Assembly (NCBI RefSeq): GCF_002583555.1
Contig: NZ_BEGX01000035.1
Coordinates: 21,181-85,180, forward strand
DNA length: 64,000 nt
DNA from: Pseudonocardia sp. N23
Lineage (GTDB): Bacteria > Actinomycetota > Actinomycetes > Mycobacteriales > Pseudonocardiaceae
Direction of reading: 5' to 3'
Shown here: positions 1 to 7,764 of the stretch, piece by piece
Layout: the number at the start of each line of letters is the position of its first letter
Numbering within the stretch: position 1 is the first letter of the stretch
Position numbers and translations under genes: made by a program
The notes under the pieces: generated by a model
What the model was told of the DNA's origin: nothing
Databases searched by the model: none
Seen by the model: the letters and a program-made list of their open reading frames with translations, nothing else

Positions 1-202
1 ACCGCGCCTGGCGCAGAGCGCGGGCGGTGACGGCGTGCAGCGGTGCGGCGGCGACGCGCATGACGGCCGAGGCGTGCCGGGCCATCCCCCACGCCCACAG
101 GACGGCACCCAGGACACCGATGACGACGCCGGGCTCGCCCGCGAGCAACGCGAAGCCCGTGACCAGCAGGACCAGCGCCTGCAACGTGGGCTCGCCGCGC
201 AT
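1..202 (-). CDS. membrane protein, partial (C-terminus beyond window)
   Basis: An open minus-strand frame begins with ATG at 202, preceded by a GGGAG ribosome binding site about 5 nt upstream, and runs off the left edge after 67 codons. The visible part starts MRGEPTLQAL, then has two hydrophobic stretches (about residues 8-20 and 24-42) joined by a short GEPG turn, which suggests an integral membrane protein. It lies 70 bp downstream of the response regulator and is probably the last visible gene of the ABC transporter/two-component operon. I do not recognise the family. Confidence 0.6.
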   Translation of the reverse strand, partial: MRGEPTLQALVLLVTGFALLAGEPGVVIGVLGAVLWAWGMARHASAVMRVAAAPLHAVTARALRQAR

Positions 203-272
203 CGTCACTCCCTCGGCCTCGACGACCCGACGGTACCGGACGACGGGCGCGTCGGACACGCAGCGCGCACGG

Positions 273-914
273 TCACGCCGGCAGCAGACCACGCCGGTAC
301 GCGGCGGACACGGCGCTCGCCCGGTCGCGGACGTCGAGCTTGGCGTAGATGTGCAGCAGGTGGGTCTTGATCGTCGCCTCGCTGATGAACAGGGTGCGGG
401 CGGCCTCACGGTTGGTGGCCCCGGTGGCGACGAGCGCCAGGACCTCCAGCTCGCGAGCCGACAGTGCCTCCTCGGCGGGCGTGCGGACCTGCCCCATCAG
501 CCGCCCGGCGACCGCCGGGGACAGCACTGCCTCGCCGCGGTGGGCGGCCCGGACGGCGCGCAGCAGCTCCTCGCGCGGGGTGTCCTTGAGCAGGTAGCCG
601 GTGGCGCCGGCCTCGATGGCCGGCAGGACGTCGCGGTCGGTGTCGAACGTCGTCAGCACGAGGACCCGTGGGGCGGAGCCGCCGCGGCGCAGCGCCTTGA
701 TGGCCTCGACGCCGCCCATCGTCGGCATCCGCAGGTCCATGAGGACGACGTCGACGGGCTCGGCACCGGCGGCGGCGACCCTGGCGAGGGCCTCGGCGCC
801 GTCACCCGCCTCGCCGACGACGTGCAGGTCCGGTTCACCCGACAGCACGCCGCGCAGCCCGTCGCGCACAACGGGGTGGTCGTCGACGATCAGGACGCGG
901 ATCGGCGGGCTCAC
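273..914 (-). CDS. NarL/LuxR-family response regulator
   Basis: A 213-residue response regulator. The receiver domain (about 1-125) has the acidic pair DD11-12, phospho-acceptor D60 in VLMDLRMP and K110 in GYLLKD. The C-terminal LuxR-type helix-turn-helix (about 148-210) has the typical LSARELEVLALVATG start and TIKTHLLHIYAKL recognition helix. The GTG start at 914 overlaps the stop of the upstream histidine kinase by 4 nt (GTGA), so the pair is translationally coupled. It most likely controls the adjacent ABC exporter genes; the stimulus is unknown. Confidence 0.93.
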   Translation of the reverse strand: MSPPIRVLIVDDHPVVRDGLRGVLSGEPDLHVVGEAGDGAEALARVAAAGAEPVDVVLMDLRMPTMGGVEAIKALRRGGSAPRVLVLTTFDTDRDVLPAIEAGATGYLLKDTPREELLRAVRAAHRGEAVLSPAVAGRLMGQVRTPAEEALSARELEVLALVATGATNREAARTLFISEATIKTHLLHIYAKLDVRDRASAVSAAYRRGLLPA

Positions 915-2212
915 AGGTGCACCCTCTCGGTCGTCCGAACCGCTGCCGGAGCGGGGGACTCCGCCGGGATCGCCGGCACACTCGCGCTGAGTGCGGTCCC
1001 CTCGCCGGGTGCGCTCTCCACCGTGAGGGTGCCCGACACCCGGTGCACGCGCTGTTCCATGGCCGTCAGCCCGAAGCCGCCACCCGCACGGTCGGGCAGG
1101 TCGAAGCCGCGGCCGTCGTCGCGCACGTCGAGAACGACGACGTCGTCCATGTACGACAACGTGATCCCGACGGTCGTCGCGTCGGCGTGCTTGGCGACGT
1201 TGGCCAGCGCCTCCTGAGCCACCCGGAACACGGCGACCTCGACGTCGGGCAGCAGCGGCCGGGTCGCACCGGTGGTCTCCTGGCGCACCCGCACGCCCGT
1301 CGTCCCGGACCAGCGGCCGACGAGGTCGGCGAGCGCTTCGGGCAGCTGCGCCTGTTCCAGCGGTTCGGGGCGCAGGGCGTCGACCGAGCGGCGGGCCTCG
1401 GTGAGGCTCTCCCGGGCCAGCCCGCGGGCGATGCGCAGCCGGTCGCGCATGGCGTCCTCGGTCCCGGCGGCGTCGGCGGCCTCGAGCTGGGTGACGATGC
1501 CGGTGAGGCCCTGCGCGATCGTGTCGTGGATCTCCCGCGCCATCCGGGTGCGCTCGTCCTGCACGCCCGCCTGCCGCGCCTGCGCGACGAGCTGCGAGTG
1601 CAGCGCGGCGTTCTCCCCCAGCGCTGACTCGAGCTGCGCGTTGGTCTCCTCCAGCTCGGCGATCATCTTCTTGCGACGCTCGGTCTGCTGCCCGCTGATC
1701 GCGGCGAACCAGTTGAACCCGCCGGCGATCACCGCGTTGCCGACGAGGAGCGCGCCCAGCGCCCACCACCAGCCCGTGGTCCACGGCAACGCGAGCCGGC
1801 CCCCCATCTGGGAGAACGCCGCGCACGCCGCCACGAACGCGACGGCGGAGTAGCGCCACCGGCCGTGCAGGTAGCAGAACGCGTGGCCGTACCCACCGAT
1901 CGCCATGAACGCGAAGAACGGGGAGAGCCAGGTGAGGACACCCATGAGGGCGAGCAGGCCGACCATGTAGACCCCGCCGACCCACGGTGTGCGTGCCCGG
2001 ATCGGCTCGCGCACCGTCAGCAACCAGATCCAGCCGACGGCGACCACGGTGAGCACGGCCATCCACGTCCAGGCCGCGACGGTCTCGCCCGAGACCGCGA
2101 AGGCGGTCAGGACGACCCCGAGGACCAGGCCGGCGAGCGCCGCGAACCGGTCGATCACCCGGTCGACGCGCTCCTCGACCGCATCGAGACGGTCCATCTC
2201 CCGCGTCGTCAT
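911..2212 (-). CDS. NarL-type sensor histidine kinase
   Basis: 433 residues. Several hydrophobic segments occupy about residues 22-170 and act as a membrane sensor with little extracytoplasmic sequence. A coiled-coil linker (about 176-220) leads into a HisKA_3 domain with REIHDTIAQGL, phospho-acceptor H229, and a HATPase_c domain with N-box ALANVAKHA (N338) and G-box DDGRGF (365-370). It is the cognate kinase of the downstream overlapping response regulator. It lies only 8 bp after the ABC permease, so transporter and sensor genes form one transcription unit. Such units often sense cell-envelope-active compounds; that role here is inference. Confidence 0.93.
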   Translation of the reverse strand: MTTREMDRLDAVEERVDRVIDRFAALAGLVLGVVLTAFAVSGETVAAWTWMAVLTVVAVGWIWLLTVREPIRARTPWVGGVYMVGLLALMGVLTWLSPFFAFMAIGGYGHAFCYLHGRWRYSAVAFVAACAAFSQMGGRLALPWTTGWWWALGALLVGNAVIAGGFNWFAAISGQQTERRKKMIAELEETNAQLESALGENAALHSQLVAQARQAGVQDERTRMAREIHDTIAQGLTGIVTQLEAADAAGTEDAMRDRLRIARGLARESLTEARRSVDALRPEPLEQAQLPEALADLVGRWSGTTGVRVRQETTGATRPLLPDVEVAVFRVAQEALANVAKHADATTVGITLSYMDDVVVLDVRDDGRGFDLPDRAGGGFGLTAMEQRVHRVSGTLTVESAPGEGTALSASVPAIPAESPAPAAVRTTERVHL

Positions 2213-2220
2213 CGCGCCCC

Positions 2221-3015
2221 CTACTCCCAGCGGAACAACCTAGTCGCGGCGACGCCCGTCAGCACCGCCCAGCCGACCAGCACGACCAGGTGGATCAGCT
2301 GCGGCCACGAGCCCGCCGCGGCGGCCTGCAGAGCGCCCGCGCCGGCCCCGAGCGGGGTCCAGTCGCTGATCGTGCGCAGCACCGCGGGCATGACGTCGCG
2401 CGGCAGCCACAGCCCGCCGAAGAACATCAGCGGGAAGAACAGCACGGTCCCGATGGCGTTGCCGGTCCGCCCGGTCGGCGCGACGGCCGCGACGAGCAGC
2501 CCCAGCCCGTAGACCGCGGCACCGAGCAGGACCAGCGCGACGAGATAGGCGAGCGGGTTCTGCGGCAGCGGCACACCGAACGCCAGCCGTGCGACGACGA
2601 GCACCAGGATCGTCGACGCCAGCGTGACGGCGAGCATCGTCGAGGTGATCGCGAGCAGCAGCGTCTGCGGCCGGACGGGCGTCGTCCGCATGCGTCGCAG
2701 CACACCCTGTTCCCGATACGTCGCGACCATGGCGGGCAGGGCCTGCACCGCCGACACCGCGAGCACCATCGCGACCATGATCGGCGCGTACACGTCGATC
2801 AGCCGCGGACCGCCGGGCCCGATCGGCTCCCGGAACGCCGGGATCAGCCCCAGCACGACGAGCAGCACCGTCGGGAACAGCAGGGTCGCGACGGCGCCGA
2901 CGCGGTCGCGCAGGAACAGTCGCAGCTCGGAGCGGGTCAGCGGGCCCAGGCCCGTGAAGCCCGACAGGCGCGGGCGCACCGTGCCGGTGGGCGCCGCCGT
3001 CGTGGTGGTGGTCAT
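2221..3015 (-). CDS. ABC-2 type exporter permease
   Basis: 264 residues with about six transmembrane segments in the ABC-2 arrangement. A cytoplasmic N-terminus rich in Thr is followed by SELRLFLRDRVGAV, a typical ABC-2 amphipathic lead-in. A central LRRMRTTPVRP loop matches the cytosolic coupling region of drug and lipid exporters of the DrrB/NodJ type. The start codon overlaps the stop of the ATPase gene by 4 nt (3012-3015). It forms the membrane half of the exporter encoded with the upstream ATPase; the substrate cannot be told from sequence. Confidence 0.9.
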   Translation of the reverse strand: MTTTTTAAPTGTVRPRLSGFTGLGPLTRSELRLFLRDRVGAVATLLFPTVLLVVLGLIPAFREPIGPGGPRLIDVYAPIMVAMVLAVSAVQALPAMVATYREQGVLRRMRTTPVRPQTLLLAITSTMLAVTLASTILVLVVARLAFGVPLPQNPLAYLVALVLLGAAVYGLGLLVAAVAPTGRTGNAIGTVLFFPLMFFGGLWLPRDVMPAVLRTISDWTPLGAGAGALQAAAAGSWPQLIHLVVLVGWAVLTGVAATRLFRWE

Positions 3016-3920
3016 CGGATCCCCTCCCCCGTGAGGGCGACGAACGCGTCGTCGAGTCGTGGCTGGGTGACGCGCAGCTCCGCGGCGATGATCCGCCGGT
3101 TCGCGAGCGCGGTGGTGACGGTGGCGAGGACGTCGCCGGTGCCGGTGATCTCGACGCGGCCGTCGCGGTGCACCAGCACCGACCCCACGTCGGGCAACGC
3201 CCGCAGCATGGCCTCGTCGACCGGCTCGGACGGCCGGAACCGGATGACCTGTGGCGCCCGGGTGCGTTCCACCAGCCCGGACGGCGTGTCGATGGCGACG
3301 ACCTTCCCGGCGTCGATCAGCGCGATCCGGTCGCAGAGGCGCTCGGCCTCCTCCATGAAATGGGTCACCAGCACGACGGTGACGCCGTCGTCACGGATCT
3401 GTTCGACGAGCTTCCAGGTGTTGCGCCGCGACTGCGGGTCCAGGCCCGTCGTCAGCTCGTCGAGGACGGCGACGCGCGGCCTGCCGATCAGCGCCAGGAC
3501 GATCGCGAGCCGCTGCTGCTGACCGCCGGACAACTTGCCGAAACGGGTGTCGCGCTGCCGCGTCAGCCCGAGCCGGTCGACGAGGGCGTCGCCGTCGGCG
3601 GGGTCGTCGTAGAACGAGGCGTAGAGCGAGACCGCCTCGGTGACCGTCATGCGCTCGGGGAGCCTGCTGTCCTGCAGCTGCACCCCGAGCACCTGGCGCA
3701 GTGCGACGACGTCGCGCTGCGGGTCGAGCCCCAGCACCCGGATGGTGCCGCCGTCGGGGACACGCAGCCCCTCGACGCACTCGACCGTCGTGGTCTTCCC
3801 CGCCCCGTTGGGGCCCAGGACGCCGAAGATCTCCCCCTCCTGCACCTCGAAGGACACGCCGGCCACGGCGACATGCTCGCCGTAGCGCTTCTGCACACCG
3901 TCGACCTCGATGACCGCCAT
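3012..3920 (-). CDS. ABC exporter ATP-binding protein (DrrA type)
   Basis: 302 residues beginning ATG at 3920. Walker A GPNGAGKTT lies near residue 40, then a Q-loop (GVQLQD), signature LSGGQQQR, Walker B (VAVLDELT, with Leu where Pro is usual) and H-loop LVTHFMEEA. A roughly 80-residue C-terminal extension (from about 220) matches the regulatory tail of drug and lipid exporters such as DrrA. It powers the adjacent ABC-2 permease and is the first gene of the operon ATPase-permease-kinase-regulator. The 418 bp upstream presumably hold its promoter. Confidence 0.93.
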   Translation of the reverse strand: MAVIEVDGVQKRYGEHVAVAGVSFEVQEGEIFGVLGPNGAGKTTTVECVEGLRVPDGGTIRVLGLDPQRDVVALRQVLGVQLQDSRLPERMTVTEAVSLYASFYDDPADGDALVDRLGLTRQRDTRFGKLSGGQQQRLAIVLALIGRPRVAVLDELTTGLDPQSRRNTWKLVEQIRDDGVTVVLVTHFMEEAERLCDRIALIDAGKVVAIDTPSGLVERTRAPQVIRFRPSEPVDEAMLRALPDVGSVLVHRDGRVEITGTGDVLATVTTALANRRIIAAELRVTQPRLDDAFVALTGEGIR

Positions 3921-4338
3921 GCACCAAGGGTGTCGCGACGGCGGCGCCCGCGGATCGGTCCCGCGGCTGCCGTCCGGCCCCGCCGCGGTGGATGCCCCGA
4001 TCAGCCGATCGGTTGACCGAACCGCCCCGAGCCGGCCGTCCGGCACTCCCGAGGAGCCCCGCAGACGCGCACGACGAGCCGAACGCAACCCCACGGTCGT
4101 CCGAGCACCCGCGAGGACCCCCCGGGGCGCGCCCGACCCGCCGCGCACGACCTCACGGTCGCCGGGGCCCACGGGCGCAGCCGTGAGGTTGCGGCCCGGG
4201 CGGGTCACCGGAACCGGGACACGGCCGTCACCGGCGTCGCTCGCGGCCCGTGAACGACGCCCCCGCCTGTGGCCCGGCGCCGGAGACGGGCCGACGCGGC
4301 GGCAGGCGCGCGGGCCCGGGGCGGGATACCGTCGCACC
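3921..4338. other. intergenic region between divergent ABC operon and nei
   Basis: No convincing gene in 418 bp. Two features stand out. ACCTCACGG at 4150-4158 and CCGTGAGGT at 4181-4189 form a 9-bp inverted repeat. CCGATC repeats near 3995-4012, close to the ABC operon start, could be regulator half-sites. An open frame continues upstream of nei in phase, but its composition does not look coding and a TACCGT -10 element lies inside it. Confidence 0.5.
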
Positions 4339-5196
4339 GTGCCCGAAGGCGACACCGTCTTCCTCGCCGGGAAGCGGCTGCACGCCGCGCTCGCCGGCAA
4401 GCTGCTGCTGCGCGGCGAGCTCCGGCACCCGCGCTGGGCCGAGCACGACCTGGCCGGGCTGATCGTGACGGGCGTGGCGAGCGTCGGCAAGCACCTCTTC
4501 ACCCGGTTCGACGACGGCACCAGCCTGCACAGCCATTTCCGGATGGACGGCTCGTGGCACCTCTACCGGCCGGGGATGCGCTGGCGGCGCCCCGAGTACG
4601 AGGCGCGGGCCGTGCTCGCCAACGAGGACCGGGTCGCGGTGGGGTTCGCCCTGCACGATCTCGAGCTCCTCCCCACCGACGACGAGGACCGCCTCGTCGG
4701 GCACCTCGGCCCCGACCTTCTCGACCCGGCCTGGGACGCCGGCCTGGCCGCGGAGGCGTTGCGCCGCTTCACCTCCCGCGCCGATCACGAGGTGGGCCTG
4801 GTACTGCTGGAGCAGCGGGTGATGGCCGGCGTCGGCAACCTCTACAAGACGGAGGCCTGCTTCCTGCTGGGCGTGTCCCCGTGGACGAAGGTCCGCGACC
4901 TGCCCGACCCGGAGGAGGTGATCACGTTGTCGCGCAAGCTGTTGCTCGCCAACGCCGACCGCCCCGAGCAGACGACGACGGGGTCGACGCGGATGGGCGA
5001 GGCGCACTGGGTGTTCGAGCGGGGCGGGCGCGAGTGCCGGCGCTGCGGCACCCGCATCCGGACCGCGGACCAGGGTGACGGCATCTACGCGCGGATCGCC
5101 TACTGGTGCCCGCGCTGCCAGCCGGGACCCACACCCGCACCGGCCCCGCGCCAGGGGCGCCGCCGCAGCGGGTCCGGCGCCACCCGCCGGTACTGA
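4339..5196 (+). CDS. nei: Fpg/Nei-family DNA glycosylase (Nei2-like)
   Basis: 285 residues. Processed to expose Pro2 in the N-terminal PEGDTV, the catalytic motif of endonuclease VIII-type glycosylases/AP lyases that excise oxidised bases. Later come the helix-two-turn-helix region (GVGNLYKTEACFLLG) and a C-terminal zinc finger with ECRRCG and WCPRC. The GTG start was chosen because PEGDTV must be N-terminal; TACCGT (4327-4332) lies 6 nt upstream, suggesting a leaderless mRNA. A basic 25-residue tail follows the finger. Mycobacterial Nei2 (PEGDTVW) is the closest family I know. Confidence 0.93.
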   Translation: MPEGDTVFLAGKRLHAALAGKLLLRGELRHPRWAEHDLAGLIVTGVASVGKHLFTRFDDGTSLHSHFRMDGSWHLYRPGMRWRRPEYEARAVLANEDRVAVGFALHDLELLPTDDEDRLVGHLGPDLLDPAWDAGLAAEALRRFTSRADHEVGLVLLEQRVMAGVGNLYKTEACFLLGVSPWTKVRDLPDPEEVITLSRKLLLANADRPEQTTTGSTRMGEAHWVFERGGRECRRCGTRIRTADQGDGIYARIAYWCPRCQPGPTPAPAPRQGRRRSGSGATRRY

Positions 5197-5207
5197 GCAC
5201 GCACGAC

Positions 5208-5257
5208 GGCTGCGCAACACGGCGGCTGCGCGACACGGCGACTGCGCACACGACGGC
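5208..5257. repeat. 16-bp imperfect tandem repeat, three copies
   Basis: Units GGCTGCGCAACACGGC (5208-5223) and GGCTGCGCGACACGGC (5224-5239) differ by one base, and a third degenerate unit follows at 5240. It lies directly after the nei stop and before the terminator hairpin. Function unknown; probably slippage-derived spacer DNA. Confidence 0.7.
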
Positions 5258-5289
5258 GCCCGCCCCCGGGAACCGGGAGCGGGCGCCGT
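5253..5289. terminator. bidirectional terminator hairpin between nei and pspA
   Basis: A perfect 11-bp stem, ACGGCGCCCGC (5253-5263) with GCGGGCGCCGT (5279-5289), continues into an inner CCCGG-GAA-CCGGG stem. It sits between the converging 3' ends of nei and pspA. There is no U-tract on either strand, as is common for actinobacterial terminators. Confidence 0.75.
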
Positions 5290-5301
5290 GACAGCCGTGG
5301 A

Positions 5302-6120
5302 TCAGTTGGTGCCGGGCTGCTTCTGGATCGACGGGCCGGTCTGCGGCTGGGCCGCCGCCGGGGCGGTTCGCCCCGAGGTGACCTCGCCCGCGACCGGGGT
5401 GCCGTGCAGCGATGCGCGGATCTGCTCGAGGCGGCTGGAGCCGGCCATGTCCACGGTGGACTGCTGGACCTCCAGCATGCGGCCCTGCACCGAGTTCTGC
5501 GCGAGCTCGGCGGACCCGAGCGCGTTGGCGTAGCGCTTCTCGATCTTCTCGCGGACCTCTTCCAGCGACGGGGTGTTGCCCGGCGCGGAGAGCTCGCTCA
5601 TCGACCGCAGCGACGCCGCGGCCTGCTCCTGCATCTTGGCCTGCTCGAGCTGGCTGAGCAGCTTGGTGCGCTCTGCGATCTTCTGCTGCAGCATCATCGA
5701 GTTGCGCTCGACGGCCGTCTTGGCCTGCTGGGCGGCACCGATCGACTGGTCGTGCAACGTCTTCAGGTCCTCGACCGACTGCTCGGCCGTGACGAGCTGC
5801 GTGGCGAACGCCTGGGCGGACTGCTCGTACTGCCCGGCCTTCTGCTCGTCACCGCTCGCGCGGGCCTGGTCGGACAGGACGAGCGCCTGCCGCGCCGACG
5901 CCTGCAGCTTCTCGATCTCCCCGAGCTGCCGGTTGAGCTTCATCTCGAGCTGGCGCTGGTTGCCGATGACGGCCGCCGCCTGCTGCGAGAGAGCTTGATG
6001 CTGACGCTGAGCGTCCTCGATGGCCTGCTGGATCTGCACCTTCGGGTCGGCGTACTCGTCGACCTTCGACGAGAACAGCGCCATCAGGTAGTTCCAGGCC
6101 TTCGCGAAACCGTTGGCCAT
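5302..6120 (-). CDS. pspA: PspA/IM30-family envelope stress protein
   Basis: 272 residues from ATG 6120 ([12 protein letters not shown]); an upstream in-frame ATG at 6219 would add a non-conserved extension. An N-terminal amphipathic helix is followed by long coiled coils (about 30-215) rich in Gln/Ala, the PspA/IM30 fold that binds stressed inner membrane as oligomers. A low-complexity Pro/Gln tail follows. The homologue Rv2744c lies next to clgR in M. tuberculosis, as here, but no counterpart of Rv2743c (the membrane partner) follows; a strong terminator does. Probably activated by ClgR. Confidence 0.9.
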   Translation of the reverse strand: MANGFAKAWNYLMALFSSKVDEYADPKVQIQQAIEDAQRQHQALSQQAAAVIGNQRQLEMKLNRQLGEIEKLQASARQALVLSDQARASGDEQKAGQYEQSAQAFATQLVTAEQSVEDLKTLHDQSIGAAQQAKTAVERNSMMLQQKIAERTKLLSQLEQAKMQEQAAASLRSMSELSAPGNTPSLEEVREKIEKRYANALGSAELAQNSVQGRMLEVQQSTVDMAGSSRLEQIRASLHGTPVAGEVTSGRTAPAAAQPQTGPSIQKQPGTN

Positions 6121-6422
6121 CTGCTCCGCCTTACCTCCGAGTGCGACACGATCAGTCACCGCGCCGTTCCGGACATCTGTCCCGGTGCGCGCTGCGGCCC
6201 CCATCGTGGCACCGCGCACGACACATGTGCCAGCGTGGGACGACGATATCGGGGATCGTCCGGAGGCCGCCGTCCGGGCGACCCGGGGGCCAGGTTACCG
6301 AATCCCGGGGCATCCCGGAGGTCGGGCGTCCCCGTGCGCCACCAGCGCGGATCCGGTGCCCCGCAGCGGGCAGCACGACGACAGGCGTGCGCCGGTCCGG
6401 GCCGGTGACGATCAGGAGAAGA
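6121..6422. other. pspA upstream region
   Basis: 302 bp between clgR and pspA without a supported gene. On the minus strand a GGAG-type ribosome binding site precedes pspA, and TAACCT (6292-6297) is a possible -10 element. The length suggests pspA has its own promoter as well as read-through from clgR. Confidence 0.4.
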
Positions 6423-6794
6423 TCAGGCGGCGGCGCTGACGCTGGCCACCGGCGACGCGGGGGCCGTGACCGGCTGCGGGCTGACAGCGGCCGACGCGGA
6501 CCCGGCGATCCGCAGGTCGGCGTGGCGCTGTCCGATGGGCACGATCATCTGCGGCCGCATCGTGGCCGCCATCTCCTCGGCCGCCGAGGTGAGCAGGTCG
6601 GGCAGCGAGACGTCGAGAGCCTCGCAGATCGATGCCAGCAGCTCGCTGGACGCCTCCTTGACGCCGCGCTCGACCTCGGAGAGGTAGCCGAGGCTGACCC
6701 TGGCCTGCCGGGACACCTCACGCAGCGTCCGGCGGCGGGCGGTCCGGGCACGCCGAAGGCTGCCGCCGATCGCCTCACGCAGCAGCACAGCCAT
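6423..6794 (-). CDS. clgR: ClgR-type XRE transcriptional regulator
   Basis: 123 residues from ATG 6794 with ribosome binding site GAGGAGG. The HTH (about 8-65) contains [20 protein letters not shown], nearly identical in pattern to mycobacterial and corynebacterial ClgR, the activator of clpP/clpC and, in mycobacteria, of pspA. The C-terminus ends SVSAAA; Streptomyces ClgR is degraded by ClpP through C-terminal alanines, so this may be a degron. A 3-nt-spaced inverted repeat lies upstream at 6931-6947. Genes pgsA and rimO precede it on the same strand. Confidence 0.92.
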   Translation of the reverse strand: MAVLLREAIGGSLRRARTARRRTLREVSRQARVSLGYLSEVERGVKEASSELLASICEALDVSLPDLLTSAAEEMAATMRPQMIVPIGQRHADLRIAGSASAAVSPQPVTAPASPVASVSAAA

Positions 6795-6930
6795 GCGACC
6801 CTCCTCGTCCAACCGTGCCACGGCCCTCCGGGAAACCCGGATGGGATCCGTGCCCGGCCCGCGGACGGCCCGGTGGCCTCACCGTACCGACTGGGGACGC
6901 CGCACGTCGCCTGCCGAGCCGGTCTGACGT

Positions 6931-6947
6931 GTCCGCCGAGGGCGAAC
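6931..6947. promoter_or_regulatory. candidate ClgR operator upstream of clgR
   Basis: GTCCGCC-GAG-GGCGAAC on the plus strand is a 7-bp inverted repeat (6 of 7 positions) with a 3-nt spacer. It resembles the GTTCGC/GCGAAC palindromes described for actinobacterial ClgR. It lies about 137-153 bp before the clgR start, upstream of a possible TACGGT -10 (6881-6886). Autoactivation is inferred. Confidence 0.45.
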
Positions 6948-6983
6948 ACTCCCCTGCCGGGGGACGACGGTCACGCCGCGTCC

Positions 6984-7132
6984 AGGTCACCCGGCATCAG
7001 GGGCCACCCGGCACCAGGGGTCACCCGGCATCAGGGGTCACCCGGCATCAGGGGTCACCCGGCATCAGGGGTCACCCGGCGTCAGGGGCACCCGGCGTCA
7101 GGGGCCACCCGGCATCAGGGGCACCCGGCGTC
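6984..7132. repeat. 17-bp tandem repeat array after pgsA
   Basis: Nine consecutive units of about 17 bp with consensus AGGGGTCACCCGGCATC; units begin at 6984, 6999, 7016, 7033, 7050, 7067, 7084, 7100 and 7117, two of them 16 bp long. Each contains the near-palindrome GGGTCACCC. The last unit runs into the pgsA stop codon (TCA on the plus strand at 7131-7133). Read on the minus strand, every unit repeats CCCTGA or CCCCTGA. Confidence 0.95.
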
Positions 7133-7751
7133 AGGGCACCTCGTCGTGGACGGCGGTGCGGGCGGCGCTGCGCAGCTTGATCGCGCGGACGACGTAGTCG
7201 GCGCCGGTGACGACCGTCAGCACCAGTGCCAGCCCGAGGACCGCCCAGCGCAGCCCCGTCAACGTGGTCGACGAGCCCAGCAGCTCGTCGAGCGGGAGCA
7301 CGAACAGCCCGATCGCGAGGCTCTGCACGAACGTCTTGGCCTTGCCGCCGCGGCTCGCGGCGATCACACCGTGGCGGATCACCCAGAACCGCAGCAGCGT
7401 GATCGCGACCTCGCGGCCGATGATGACGATCGTCACCCACCACGGCATCAGCGCCAGCAGCGACAGCCCGACCCAGGCCGCGCCGGTCAGCGCCTTGTCG
7501 GCGATCGGGTCGGCGACCGCGCCGAAGTCGGTGACCAGACCGCGGCTGCGCGCCAGCTGGCCGTCGAGCCGGTCGGTGATCGCGGCGACGGCGAACACCC
7601 CGGCCGCGATGAGGCGCCACGCCACCGAGTGCCCGTCGTCGACGAACAGCACGACGAGGAAGACCGGGACGAGCAGCAGCCGGACGACCGTGAGGACGTT
7701 GGCGATGTTGAGCACCGGCGGCGACGCGGCGTCCGCCGGTGGGTTCGTCAT
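7131..7751 (-). CDS. pgsA: CDP-alcohol phosphatidyltransferase (PgsA type)
   Basis: 206 residues with about six membrane segments. The CDP-alcohol phosphotransferase signature D-x2-DG-x2-AR-x8-G-x3-D-x3-D is visible at about residues 60-85 (TDRLDGQLARSRG followed by FGAVADPIADK), whose Asp residues bind the divalent metals. It makes phosphatidylglycerolphosphate from CDP-diacylglycerol and glycerol-3-phosphate. The start ATG 7751 lies 13 bp after the rimO stop. In M. tuberculosis pgsA3 also directly precedes clgR. Its 3' end merges into a 17-bp tandem repeat array. Confidence 0.92.
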   Translation of the reverse strand: MTNPPADAASPPVLNIANVLTVVRLLLVPVFLVVLFVDDGHSVAWRLIAAGVFAVAAITDRLDGQLARSRGLVTDFGAVADPIADKALTGAAWVGLSLLALMPWWVTIVIIGREVAITLLRFWVIRHGVIAASRGGKAKTFVQSLAIGLFVLPLDELLGSSTTLTGLRWAVLGLALVLTVVTGADYVVRAIKLRSAARTAVHDEVP

Positions 7752-7764
7752 CGCCGGCCCCGCG

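Noticed and set aside
1..3920. Bacitracin-type (BceRS/BceAB) module
   Set aside because: The kinase is of the HisKA_3/NarL class and the permease is ABC-2, not the ten-helix BceB type.
6984..7132. CRISPR array
   Set aside because: Units of 17 bp are contiguous with no unique spacers, and no cas genes are near.
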